From: Flavobacteriales bacterium
Lineage (GTDB): Bacteria; Bacteroidota; Bacteroidia; Flavobacteriales_D; Crocinitomicaceae
Length of the DNA stretch: 37,320 nt
Assembly: GCA_947380375.1 (NCBI GenBank)
Contig: CANCQX010000012.1
Coordinates: 1-37,320 of the forward strand
Direction: 5' to 3'
This document shows, piece by piece, positions 1-7,764 of the stretch. The first letter of the stretch is position 1, and every line of letters starts with the position of its first letter. The position numbers and the translations under genes were made by a program. Below the pieces are notes generated by a model. It had not been told where the DNA came from and made no database searches. It saw nothing but the letters and a program-made list of their open reading frames with translations.

Positions 1-71
1 CCTAAAAATGGTTGAATTCAAACTTTTATCATATTGAATATTAAATTATCATTTCATTTTTTAACATATAC

Positions 72-101
72 TTGCATATTAATTTTAATTACATAAATTT
101 G
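72..101 (+). promoter_or_regulatory. Bacteroidota-type promoter of the small lipoprotein gene
   Basis: TTG at 72-74 and TAAATTTG at 94-101 are separated by exactly 19 nt. This fits the TTG(-33)/TAnnTTTG(-7) consensus known from Bacteroides and Flavobacterium. The -7 box lies 36 nt before the ATG at 138. Confidence 0.7.
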
Positions 102-137
102 CGTCGTTAAAAAACGTAAATAACTAAAACTTAAAAA

Positions 138-362
138 ATGAAAAAAGTATTATTAGCAGCTGTTGCTGGGATGATTGTATTAGCATCATGTAAAAAAGAT
201 AGAACTTGTGAATGTACAACTGATGGTAAAGTTGACATTAGTTCAAAAAATACTTACGTTAAAGTAACTAAAAAATTCATGCAAAACAATGCTGAATGTG
301 TTTCTTATAATCATACTGCAATAGACGGAACTGTCACAAAACATGTGTGTGAAATTAAATAA
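138..362 (+). CDS. Small cysteine-rich lipoprotein
   Basis: This 74-aa protein has a short lipoprotein signal: Lys2-Lys3, a hydrophobic stretch, then lipobox LASC with the lipidated Cys at residue 18, followed by KKD. The mature part is only about 56 residues and holds four more cysteines (24, 26, 54, 71), enough for two disulphides, and ends in VCEIK. It should sit on the outer face of the inner membrane or in the outer membrane. A clear promoter lies upstream and a hairpin terminator follows at 388-413, so it is a single-gene unit. The next gene encodes a thioredoxin-like membrane protein that might act on its cysteines (inference only). I do not recognise the family and no function can be assigned. 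Confidence 0.85.
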   Translation: MKKVLLAAVAGMIVLASCKKDRTCECTTDGKVDISSKNTYVKVTKKFMQNNAECVSYNHTAIDGTVTKHVCEIK

Positions 363-387
363 TATTTAATAATATTTAATAGAAAAA

Positions 388-413
388 GGGAAGCTTCGGC
401 TTCCTTTTTTTTT
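388..413 (+). terminator. Rho-independent terminator after the small lipoprotein
   Basis: The stem GGAAGC / GCTTCC carries a TTCG tetraloop and is followed by about nine T residues. It stands 25 nt after the stop at 362 and before the next start at 431. Confidence 0.85.
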
Positions 414-430
414 AATTTAATTTTAACAAA

Positions 431-1081
431 ATGCGAAACAAACTTATTGTACTTATTGTATCTACGTTACTTTTTATTATTATTTTTAAAAGAATAGAAT
501 TAATATCTTTAAACCTTTGTTTATCTTGGACATTTTCTAAAATTTTACCCTATTTTATTCTATGTCTTTGTGGGATATTACTTTTTATACAATTTATTAA
601 AATTAATTTTAATAAATTGTATAAATTAATTATTGGTTTTATAATTCTAATTCTACCATTCATAATTGGTTTTGTATTAAATCCAATATATGAAGGTGAT
701 TTTTCTAAACAAGGAACCTCTATAAAGTCTAATTTTTCTCCTACAGATTTTAAGAATGATGGATTAACTGTAGTAACAATTCCAGATTGTCAGTTTTGTT
801 TTGGAGCAATCGAAAAATTAAAAATTATAAAAAAAAGAAATCCTAAATTAAAAATTGACTTTGTTGTATGTTCAACAAAGAAGCAGTACATCAAAAATTA
901 CATTAAAGAAATAAATGGCGCATTTTCTATTCGATTAGCAAATAATCCAGAGGAGTTAGCAAAAACATCTGGATTCAAATTTCCTACATTTTTTAAAGTT
1001 ATAAATAAAAAACCAACTTATATGTGGTCAAATGATCAATTTGGCGTTAGAGCAATCGATGATTTTGAATCAAATCTTTAA
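431..1081 (+). CDS. Membrane-anchored thioredoxin-like protein
   Basis: This 216-aa protein has three hydrophobic segments at about residues 5-20, 38-56 and 64-84, followed by a soluble domain of about 130 residues. The domain has a CxxC motif (Cys120-Gln-Phe-Cys123) after a beta strand (LTVVTIPD) and a FPTFF segment with Pro185 where thioredoxin folds carry their cis-proline. If the N-terminus is inside, the redox domain faces the periplasm. The likely role is a thiol-disulphide oxidoreductase; direction and substrate are unknown. The ATG is 17 nt after the T-run of the preceding terminator. An imperfect box TAATTTTA at 418-425 ends 5 nt before the ATG, so it may have its own start. Fold and motif are clear; the exact family is not recognised. 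Confidence 0.8.
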   Translation: MRNKLIVLIVSTLLFIIIFKRIELISLNLCLSWTFSKILPYFILCLCGILLFIQFIKINFNKLYKLIIGFIILILPFIIGFVLNPIYEGDFSKQGTSIKSNFSPTDFKNDGLTVVTIPDCQFCFGAIEKLKIIKKRNPKLKIDFVVCSTKKQYIKNYIKEINGAFSIRLANNPEELAKTSGFKFPTFFKVINKKPTYMWSNDQFGVRAIDDFESNL

Positions 1082-1118
1082 GTTATAAAACTCTTTATAA
1101 AAAAATATAAATCCACAA

Positions 1119-1147
1119 AAAAAGCGCAGACTATGTCTGCGCTTTTT
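1119..1147. terminator. Bidirectional terminator between the thioredoxin-like gene and pckA
   Basis: The stem AGCGCAGAC / GTCTGCGCT has a TAT loop, with A4 on the left and T4 on the right. It lies between two convergent stop codons and can work in both directions. Confidence 0.85.
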
Positions 1148-1168
1148 AAATTTATAAGATTAACTTAT

Positions 1169-2785
1169 CTAGTTTTTCGCTAATACCTTTGGAGCAGCAG
1201 CTAAAATATCTTCGCTAGTTTCAGAAGCATATTGCTCGAAGTTTTTTACAAATTGTCCAGCTAAATTATTTGCTGTTTCATCGTAAGCTGTTTTATCAGC
1301 CCATGTACCACGAGGATTTAATATTTCAGAAGGAACTGCTTCACATTCAGTCGGGAAAGCTAATTCGAAAACGGGTAAAGTTTCAAATTTAACATTATCT
1401 AATTTACCAGTTAAAGCAGCAGTAATCATTGCTCTAGTGTAAGATAATTTCATTCTACTTCCAACTCCATAAGAACCACCAGACCAACCTGTATTAATCA
1501 ACCAAACTTTGATATCAGTACCGTCTAATTTCTCTCCTAATAATTTAGCATATTTTGCTGGGTGCAATGGTAAAAAAGCTTTTCCAAAACAAGCTGAGAA
1601 AGTTGTAGTTGGCTCAGTTATTCCCATTTCAGTTCCAGCAACTTTAGCAGTATAACCAGACATAAAGTGGTACATTGCTTGCTCTTTTGTTAATCTTGAG
1701 ATTGGAGGCAATACACCAAAAGCATCTGCAGTTAAAAAGAAAATATTTTTTGGAGCAGTTCCAATTGAAGGAACAACGATGTTATCAATAAAATCAATAG
1801 GGTAAGAAACACGTGTGTTTTCTGTAATTGAATTATCCTCATAATCAGGTGTAGAAGTACCTTCTTCAAAAACAATATTTTCTAAGATCGCACCAAATTT
1901 AATTGCATCAAATATTTGCGGCTCTTTTTCTCTTGATAAATCAATCGTTTTAGCGTAACATCCACCCTCAAAATTGAAAACTGTTTTATCAGACCAACCG
2001 TGCTCATCGTCACCAATCAAACGACGATTTTCATCTGAAGATAAAGTTGTTTTACCTGTTCCTGATAAACCAAAGAAAACAGCAGTATCACCATCTTTTC
2101 CAATATTTGCAGAACAGTGCATTGAAAGTACATTTTTTTCATGAGGTAAAATATAATTCAATACAGAGAAAATTCCTTTTTTGATTTCACCTGTGTAACC
2201 TGTACCACCGATGATAATCATTTTTTTAGTAAAGTTTAATATTGCGAAATTATGCTGACGTGTTCCATCTTCAGCGGCAACAGCCATAAAATCTGGTGCA
2301 CATACGATATGCCAATCAGGATTAAAATCCTCTAATTCAGCTTCAGTTGGACGTAAAAACATGTTATAAGCAAACATATTTGACCATGGAGTTTCAGTAA
2401 TAACTCGAATATTTAAACGGTAATCTTCGTCAGCACAAGCATAAGCATCACGTACATAAATATCTTTACCTTTTAAATATGCCTTCATTTTTCCATAAAG
2501 TGCATCAAATTTTTCTGGTGTAAATTTAATATTCACATCTCCCCACCAAACAGAATTTTCTGTTTTTTCATCGCAAACAACAAAACGATCTTTTGGAGAA
2601 CGTCCTGTAAATTCACCTGTTTCAATAGCTAATGCTCCATTATCCGTAAGCATCCCTTGACCATTTAAAATAGTATCTTCTACTAATTCAGCTGGTGATA
2701 GATTCCAAAATTCATTTTCTAACCCTTCCAAACCTATTGATTTGTTCAAATCAGCATTTTTACCTTGTTTTCCAAAAATGTTCAT
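1169..2785 (-). CDS. pckA: Phosphoenolpyruvate carboxykinase (ATP)
   Basis: This 538-aa protein has the usual length of ATP-dependent PEP carboxykinase, which turns oxaloacetate and ATP into PEP, CO2 and ADP in the cytosol as the committed step of gluconeogenesis. Visible hallmarks are TGRSPKDRF (about 60-68, substrate binding), the P-loop GLSGTGKT (239-246), the kinase-2 stretch IGDDEHGW (257-264) and IGGTGYTGEIKKG (192-204). Nothing is truncated. The gene is monocistronic: a bidirectional terminator follows at 1119-1147, and on the minus strand TACCTTTG (2831-2824) lies 38 nt before the ATG as a probable -7 box. The neighbour elbB lies upstream on the same strand, 186 nt away, so co-transcription is possible but not needed. 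Confidence 0.97.
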   Translation of the reverse strand: MNIFGKQGKNADLNKSIGLEGLENEFWNLSPAELVEDTILNGQGMLTDNGALAIETGEFTGRSPKDRFVVCDEKTENSVWWGDVNIKFTPEKFDALYGKMKAYLKGKDIYVRDAYACADEDYRLNIRVITETPWSNMFAYNMFLRPTEAELEDFNPDWHIVCAPDFMAVAAEDGTRQHNFAILNFTKKMIIIGGTGYTGEIKKGIFSVLNYILPHEKNVLSMHCSANIGKDGDTAVFFGLSGTGKTTLSSDENRRLIGDDEHGWSDKTVFNFEGGCYAKTIDLSREKEPQIFDAIKFGAILENIVFEEGTSTPDYEDNSITENTRVSYPIDFIDNIVVPSIGTAPKNIFFLTADAFGVLPPISRLTKEQAMYHFMSGYTAKVAGTEMGITEPTTTFSACFGKAFLPLHPAKYAKLLGEKLDGTDIKVWLINTGWSGGSYGVGSRMKLSYTRAMITAALTGKLDNVKFETLPVFELAFPTECEAVPSEILNPRGTWADKTAYDETANNLAGQFVKNFEQYASETSEDILAAAPKVLAKN

Positions 2786-2823
2786 ACTTTTTTATTTTGA
2801 GCTTTCGCTTTGATTTTAAGCTT

Positions 2824-2831
2824 CAAAGGTA
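2824..2831 (-). promoter_or_regulatory. Putative -7 box for pckA
   Basis: The minus strand reads TACCTTTG, matching TAnnTTTG, 38 nt upstream of the pckA ATG. No TTG stands at the expected -33 spacing, so support is moderate. Confidence 0.45.
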
Positions 2832-2971
2832 CACTTTTTGATATTTTATATCTAAATTTTTAACATTATTTTACCCACAATTCACTCAAAAAATTGTTAA
2901 TATGATTTTAATCAATGAAATTAAAACAATTAATCATTTGATAATAAAGATTTTAAATAAATATCAAAAAC

Positions 2972-3652
2972 TTATATAAAAGTTTTAATTGCTTGAATTG
3001 CTTGTTGTATATTCTGTCTAACTTCTAAAATTGTAGCATCCATCATATAACATGGAGCGGTAATTATTCTATTTTCAACATCAATTTCAATTTCTCGTAC
3101 TGATTTTAAGACTGGTTCAACACCTATTTTGGACAACCCTTCGTTAAATGAATCAATATCATAAGGTGAGCTTTCTTTTGAAGTACCCATTGTCAATTTA
3201 GCATGAATTTTTGAACCTTCTAATGCCTTAGCCAATACAATTGGGCTTACACAAAGGGCAACAATTGGTCTACCAATATTAACAAGATTAACTAATAAAA
3301 GCTTAACTTCAGGTAAAATAATACCATTTGGACCATCGAAAGCCCATTTTGTTAAATTTTTCGCACTACCAAATCCACCAGGAATTACAAGCGCATCAAT
3401 ATCAATTGGTTGAACGGTTCGAATATCAATAATTTTACCTCGAGAAATTCTAGCAGCTTCTATCATCATATTTCTCTCACCTTCCATTTCTTGACCATTC
3501 AAGTGATTAATAATATGATTTTGTTTCGCATCAATTCCAATACAAATATATTCCGCGCCTATTTCTTCTATAGCCAACATGGTTAGCACAACTTCTTGTA
3601 TTTCAGAACCATCATAAACACCACAACCAGAAAGTAATATCCCTATCTTCAT
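2972..3652 (-). CDS. elbB: ElbB/ES1-type DJ-1 superfamily glyoxalase
   Basis: This 226-aa protein belongs to the ElbB/ES1 branch of the DJ-1/PfpI superfamily. The E. coli member was linked to isoprenoid synthesis and shows glyoxalase activity in vitro; the physiological substrate is uncertain. It starts MKIGILLSGCGVYDG, typical of the family, and has LVIPGGFGSAKNL (88-100) and the nucleophile elbow ALCVSP with Cys134. Length is normal for the family. The protein is cytosolic with no signal peptide. It is divergent from the lipoprotein gene at 3807 across a 154-nt A+T-rich gap and lies upstream of pckA on the same strand. Confidence 0.9.
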   Translation of the reverse strand: MKIGILLSGCGVYDGSEIQEVVLTMLAIEEIGAEYICIGIDAKQNHIINHLNGQEMEGERNMMIEAARISRGKIIDIRTVQPIDIDALVIPGGFGSAKNLTKWAFDGPNGIILPEVKLLLVNLVNIGRPIVALCVSPIVLAKALEGSKIHAKLTMGTSKESSPYDIDSFNEGLSKIGVEPVLKSVREIEIDVENRIITAPCYMMDATILEVRQNIQQAIQAIKTFI

Positions 3653-3806
3653 ACTATTTTTTTTTAAAAAATTTTTAAATTAATCATTTTAATTAAATTG
3701 CAATTAAAAATAAAAAGTGATCTTTAATTTTAAAAATATTTTTTGAATCACACTAAACTTTGTGAATAAAATTAATTAATTTCGTTATTCAATCTTTATA
3801 AATACT

Positions 3807-4430
3807 ATGAAAAAAAAATTCTTCCTTTTATTTAGCTTATTTATAATTACATTATGTTTATCATCATGTAAAAAAGGTGATAACGACCCCTTTCTTTCTC
3901 TTCAATCTAGAAAAGCTAGATTAATTGGTGAATGGAAAGTTACAAATGAAGTTATTACAGCAAGTGAAACTTATATAGATTCTAATTTGTCTATAAATTC
4001 TATTTATGATGGTTCAAAAAAAATGAACTATATAATAACACAAACTTCAAGTAATAATAAATCATCAAAAGATAGCACATACTATTCTCAAACTCTATCT
4101 TTAAAAAAAGATGGTACATACGAACAAAGTATAATATATTTGAATGGTGTAAATTTAAAAATTACTGAAGGTGCTTGGGAATTTTTAGGCAAAAGTGAAA
4201 TTAACAAATTGAAGAATAAGGAAGCAATATATTTAACAACAACTAAAACTACGATTTACAACGGTATTGAGACTAATATTAATGATTACAGTAATTTAGA
4301 TGGTAGAACAATCATGATTGATCAACTAAAAAACAAGAAATTAATCTTGAAAGTTGATAATAGTTTTAGAAATGAAAACACAATGATTTCTGGAAAAAGT
4401 ATTACAACAACTACTTATAGTCCAAAATAA
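3807..4430 (+). CDS. Lipocalin-like lipoprotein
   Basis: This 207-aa protein has a signal with lipobox LSSC and lipidated Cys21, followed by KKGDND. The mature part contains RKARLIGEWKVTNE (about 36-49) and a second W-containing strand GAWEF, a pattern seen in Bacteroidota lipocalin-like lipoproteins in which a (R/K)LxGxWK motif opens a beta barrel. The rest is Ser/Thr/Asn-rich, as is usual for exported beta proteins. Ligand and role are unknown. No close TAnnTTTG box is present; TAAACTTTG at about 3751 has one base too many in the spacer. It is convergent with the lipoprotein gene at 4487. Confidence 0.7.
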   Translation: MKKKFFLLFSLFIITLCLSSCKKGDNDPFLSLQSRKARLIGEWKVTNEVITASETYIDSNLSINSIYDGSKKMNYIITQTSSNNKSSKDSTYYSQTLSLKKDGTYEQSIIYLNGVNLKITEGAWEFLGKSEINKLKNKEAIYLTTTKTTIYNGIETNINDYSNLDGRTIMIDQLKNKKLILKVDNSFRNENTMISGKSITTTTYSPK

Positions 4431-4486
4431 AATTTAAATCAGTTGAACAAATAAAATTTATTATTTTAACTTTTCAACTAAGTTAA

Positions 4487-4924
4487 TTATTCAAAAACAT
4501 ATTCTAATCTTTTTTCGCAACCAATTAGTGTAAAGTAAATTTTACTTCCTTTTTCTTTTTTGTAAGCTAATTCTGAAATATCAACTTTTAACTTTTTTAC
4601 AATCTCTTTTTCACAATTTTCTTTATTAGCTAAATGAACTAATTGAACAACTCGAATTGGAGGTATTGATTTTGAAATAGTTGAACTTCCTACGAAGTTA
4701 AAATCATGTTCCTTACAACCTCCTTTATAAATAATTTCTAATAACAAATAATTTCCATTGATCTCAACTGAATTAAAAACAAAAGTATCTGAATATTGAT
4801 TTACCCTTCCTATTTTCGCTTTAATAATCTCATCGCTATTAGTTGAAAAGTTATCTTCCGTGTGTGTTTTTATACCACATCCAATTAAAAATATTGAAAG
4901 AAATAAAAATTTAATCTTCCACAT
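4487..4924 (-). CDS. Conserved lipoprotein with GGCKEHDF motif
   Basis: This 145-aa protein has a lipoprotein signal with LIGC and lipidated Cys16. The mature domain has a central GGCKEHDF motif, a PPIRVVQLVHLA strand, a second Cys in ENCEKEI and a third in LIGCEKRLEY, suggesting a small disulphide-stabilised beta domain. The layout (GGC-x-x-H, then LVH, then CE, then LK-DIS-LA) recurs in lipoproteins of Flavobacteriia as far as I recall, but I know no function. The minus strand carries TATATTTG (4955-4948) 23 nt before the ATG. It is divergent from rimO across 57 nt. Confidence 0.75.
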   Translation of the reverse strand: MWKIKFLFLSIFLIGCGIKTHTEDNFSTNSDEIIKAKIGRVNQYSDTFVFNSVEINGNYLLLEIIYKGGCKEHDFNFVGSSTISKSIPPIRVVQLVHLANKENCEKEIVKKLKVDISELAYKKEKGSKIYFTLIGCEKRLEYVFE

Positions 4925-4947
4925 AGCTATAGTTTTAGTTTTTTCTT

Positions 4948-4955
4948 CAAATATA
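4948..4955 (-). promoter_or_regulatory. Putative -7 box for the GGCKEHDF lipoprotein gene
   Basis: The minus strand reads TATATTTG, 23 nt upstream of the ATG at 4924. The box lies only 14 nt from the rimO -7 box on the other strand, so the two promoters overlap and may interfere. Confidence 0.45.
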
Positions 4956-4969
4956 ATACCAATTTTACC

Positions 4970-4977
4970 TAATTTTG
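4970..4977 (+). promoter_or_regulatory. -7 box directly in front of rimO (possible leaderless start)
   Basis: TAATTTTG matches TAnnTTTG. Only the four bases TGCT separate it from the rimO ATG at 4982. With the usual distance of about 4-5 nt from the box to the first transcribed base, transcription would begin at or next to the start codon. Confidence 0.5.
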
Positions 4978-4981
4978 TGCT

Positions 4982-6295
4982 ATGAAGACAAAGACACTAA
5001 AAAAGAATAAGGTAAATGTAGTAACGTTAGGTTGTTCCAAAAACACCTTCGATTCTGAGGTTTTAATGGCGCAATTAAAAGCAAATAAATTTGATGTTGA
5101 ACATGAATCAACATCTGATGATGCTGAAATTGTTATTATTAACACATGTGGATTTATCGATAATGCAAAACAAGAATCTATAGATACAATTATTCAATAT
5201 GTCGATGCTAAAACAGAAGGTTTAGTTGATAAAGTATTTGTAACTGGATGTCTTTCAGAAAGATATAGAGAAGACCTAGAAGGAGAATTTCCTGAAGTTG
5301 ATGCCTTTTTTGGAACTAGAGAATTACCTCGTCTTTTAAAAACATTAAAAGCAGACTATAAACATGAATTAGTTGGAGAACGTTTGCTGACTACTCCTTC
5401 TCATTATGCTTATTTTAAAATAGCTGAAGGTTGTGATAGACCTTGTTCTTTTTGTGCAATTCCAATCATGAGAGGGAAACATATTTCTACTCCAATTGAA
5501 GATTTAATTACCAGTGCGAAAAGTCTAGCTGCTAAAGGGGTTAAAGAATTAATGCTAATCGCTCAAGACCTAACCTATTATGGTTTAGATATTTACAAAA
5601 AAAGAAATTTAGCTGAATTAGTTGAAAAACTTTCTGAAGTGGAAGGAATTGAATGGATTAGGTTACATTATGCTTTTCCTGCTGGTTTTCCGATGGATGT
5701 ATTAGAAGTAATGAAAACTAAACCAAATGTTTGTAATTATTTAGATATTCCCCTTCAACATGGTTCGACTAAAATTTTAGAAGCTATGAGAAGAGGTATA
5801 ACTCGTGAAAAAACAGAGGAATTAGTTACTAAAATTAGATCTGTAGTTCCTGGTATAACTATTAGAACTACTCTTATTGCAGGTTACCCTGGGGAAACGG
5901 AAGAAGATTTTCAAGAAATGTATGATTTCGTTGAAAGAAGTCGTTTTGACCGTTTAGGTATCTTCACATACTCGCATGAAGAAAATACGCATGCTCATAA
6001 TTTTGAAGATGATGTTCCTGCGAATGTTAAACAAGAAAGAGCCGACAAAATTATGGAGCTTCAATCTGGAATTAGTTATGAATTGAATCAATTGAAGGTT
6101 GGAAAAACATACAAAGTACTTTTTGATAGAGCTGAAGGAGAATATTTTATTGGTAGAACAGAATTTGATTCTCCTGATGTAGATAACGAAGTTTTAGTAA
6201 AAAAATCTGATGGTTATATTAGAATTGGTGATTTTGCAAATGTTGAAATAACAAGTGCAGATCATTATGATTTATATGGAAAAATAGTCTTATAG
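4982..6295 (+). CDS. rimO: Ribosomal protein S12 methylthiotransferase
   Basis: RimO is a radical-SAM enzyme with two Fe-S clusters that adds a methylthio group to the conserved Asp near residue 88 of ribosomal protein S12. The 437-aa protein shows the UPF0004 domain with Cys18, Cys56 and Cys90 (VTLGCSKN, INTCGFI, VTGCLSER), the radical-SAM CDRPCSFC motif (Cys151, 155, 158), GYPGETEEDF, and a C-terminal TRAM domain. The phrase NVVTLGCSKN separates it from MiaB. The start at 4982 matches the family N-terminus, yet a -7 box ends 4 nt before it. It is convergent with xerD across an unusual palindrome-rich intergenic region. Confidence 0.96.
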   Translation: MKTKTLKKNKVNVVTLGCSKNTFDSEVLMAQLKANKFDVEHESTSDDAEIVIINTCGFIDNAKQESIDTIIQYVDAKTEGLVDKVFVTGCLSERYREDLEGEFPEVDAFFGTRELPRLLKTLKADYKHELVGERLLTTPSHYAYFKIAEGCDRPCSFCAIPIMRGKHISTPIEDLITSAKSLAAKGVKELMLIAQDLTYYGLDIYKKRNLAELVEKLSEVEGIEWIRLHYAFPAGFPMDVLEVMKTKPNVCNYLDIPLQHGSTKILEAMRRGITREKTEELVTKIRSVVPGITIRTTLIAGYPGETEEDFQEMYDFVERSRFDRLGIFTYSHEENTHAHNFEDDVPANVKQERADKIMELQSGISYELNQLKVGKTYKVLFDRAEGEYFIGRTEFDSPDVDNEVLVKKSDGYIRIGDFANVEITSADHYDLYGKIVL

Positions 6296-6432
6296 ACTCA
6301 AGAACGCTTCGCTTAAAGACATTAGACCGTTCCGATTCCGATAGCTATCGGAATCGGAACTCAAAGACTGATAACCTATTTAATATTAGATTATCAGTCT
6401 TAAGTCTTTTAGTCTTGAATCTTAAAGTCTTT
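6294..6432. repeat. Inverted array of AGACT words around a perfect 32-bp palindrome
   Basis: The gap between rimO and xerD holds a perfect 32-bp palindrome at 6329-6360 (core CCGATAGCTATCGG, arms ending GTTCC/GGAAC). A second inverted repeat pairs 6364-6374 (AAGACTGATAA) with 6391-6401. The left flank carries AGACT-type words (near 6294, 6317, 6366) and the right flank the complementary AGTCT words (6397, 6404, 6412, 6427), spaced 7-8 nt apart. The whole can fold into a long nested hairpin. It may end both convergent transcripts, but neither palindrome is followed by a classic T-run. It resembles dispersed intergenic repeats of Bacteroidota, which is a recollection and untested here. Confidence 0.8.
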
Positions 6433-6439
6433 GAAAAAA

Positions 6440-7342
6440 TTACTTCATATTTCGAGGATGATAAGATATAATTGCTTCTCTTAAAAAGCGTTGATCCAAA
6501 TGTGTGTAAATTTCAGTTGTCGTAATTGACTCATGTCCTAACATTTCTTGTATTGCCCTTAAATTTGCTCCGCCCTCAATCATGTGAGTAGCAAAAGAAT
6601 GCCTAAAAGTATGAGGTGAAATCGTTTTATTTAAACCAATTGATTTTGCTAAATCTTTAATTATGGTAAAAATCATTACTCTCGTTAATTTAGCTCCTCT
6701 CCTATTTAAAAAAACAATATTTTCATTGCCTTTTTGAACAATTTGATGTCGTCGTACGTGATCATTATATATACCAATTTCATGCTCTACGCTTTCACTT
6801 ACAGGAACTAATCTCTCTTTATTTCCTTTTCCAATAACCCTTACAAAACCTTCTTCAAAATATAATTGAGAAAATTTTAAATCAACTAATTCGCTTACCC
6901 GAAGTCCACAACTATAAAGCGTTTCAAGAATAGCTTTATTTCTATGACTTTCCGCCTTACTCATATCAATTGCATTGATTAATTGATCAATTTCTTCTAT
7001 TGATAAAATTTCAGGTAATTTCCTTCCAATTCTTGGCATTTCTAACATCTCACTTGGATCAATTTTAATCTCTTCCTCCAAAATTAAAAAACCAAAAAAT
7101 TGCTTTATACCACTTATAATTCTAGCTTGACTTCTTGCACTTAACCCCAAATCGTATAATTCGGAAATGAACTCTTGTAAATTTTCGTAGGTCAAAAATT
7201 TTGGTTCAATATTTTTGGAGATTGAAAAATCTGATAATTTAATCACATCGTTTTGGTATGCAAAAATTGAATTTTCAGCTAATCCTCTTTCAATTTTTAA
7301 ATACGAAACAAAATGCTTAATATAGCGTTCCCAAGAAGACAT
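6440..7342 (-). CDS. xerD: Tyrosine recombinase XerD
   Basis: This 300-aa site-specific recombinase has the length and layout of chromosomal XerD: an N-terminal SAM-like DNA-binding domain (about 5-90) and a catalytic domain with the full set of active residues, Arg148 (CGLRVSE), Lys172 (GKGNKER), His244 and Arg247 (HTFRHSF), His270 (LGHES) and the nucleophile Tyr279 (TEIYTH). XerD with a partner resolves chromosome dimers at dif. The gene stands alone with no integron, phage or dif-like site recognised nearby, so it reads as housekeeping. Its start codon is only 5 bp from that of the divergent aroQ, so its promoter must lie inside aroQ or at the junction. Confidence 0.93.
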   Translation of the reverse strand: MSSWERYIKHFVSYLKIERGLAENSIFAYQNDVIKLSDFSISKNIEPKFLTYENLQEFISELYDLGLSARSQARIISGIKQFFGFLILEEEIKIDPSEMLEMPRIGRKLPEILSIEEIDQLINAIDMSKAESHRNKAILETLYSCGLRVSELVDLKFSQLYFEEGFVRVIGKGNKERLVPVSESVEHEIGIYNDHVRRHQIVQKGNENIVFLNRRGAKLTRVMIFTIIKDLAKSIGLNKTISPHTFRHSFATHMIEGGANLRAIQEMLGHESITTTEIYTHLDQRFLREAIISYHPRNMK

Positions 7343-7347
7343 AATTT

Positions 7348-7758
7348 ATGAAAATATTAATTATTAATGGTCCCAATTTAAACTTGCTAGGCAAGAGAGA
7401 ACCACAAATATATGGTAATCAATCATTCGAAATATACTTGGAGGAATTAAAAAGTAAAACTACTATTGATTTAGATTATTTTCAATCAAATATTGAAGGC
7501 GAAATAATCAATTCTTTACAAACCTCTAATCATGATGGAATTATAATAAATGCAGGCGGTTATACGCATACAAGTGTTGCAATTAGAGATTGTATAAGTG
7601 GAATTAATTTACCTGTAGTAGAAGTCCATATTTCCAATATAACTTCAAGAGAGGAATTTCGACATACTTCTTTAATCTCACCTGTTGCAATTGGATGTGT
7701 TTTTGGATTTGGATTAAAAGGTTATGAATTGGCTTTGCGATATTTTATAGCAGAATAG
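7348..7758 (+). CDS. aroQ: Type II 3-dehydroquinate dehydratase
   Basis: This enzyme removes water from 3-dehydroquinate in the shikimate pathway. The 136-aa protein is slightly shorter than the usual 140-150 but keeps every signature: INGPNLNLLGKREPQIYG with Asn10, Arg17 and the catalytic Tyr22, then NAGGYTHTS, EVHISN with the acid-base His94, Arg105 in FRHTS, and GFGLKGYELAL near the end. It forms a dodecamer in known homologues. It is divergent from xerD with 5 bp between start codons and convergent with the glycosyltransferase with 6 bp between stop codons, so it has almost no non-coding DNA of its own. No promoter box was recognised. Confidence 0.95.
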   Translation: MKILIINGPNLNLLGKREPQIYGNQSFEIYLEELKSKTTIDLDYFQSNIEGEIINSLQTSNHDGIIINAGGYTHTSVAIRDCISGINLPVVEVHISNITSREEFRHTSLISPVAIGCVFGFGLKGYELALRYFIAE

Positions 7759-7764
7759 AAAAAA

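Noticed and set aside
6440-7342. Integrase of a mobile element
   Set aside because: The protein is a full-length XerD and no att repeats, cargo genes or tRNA-linked junction are present.
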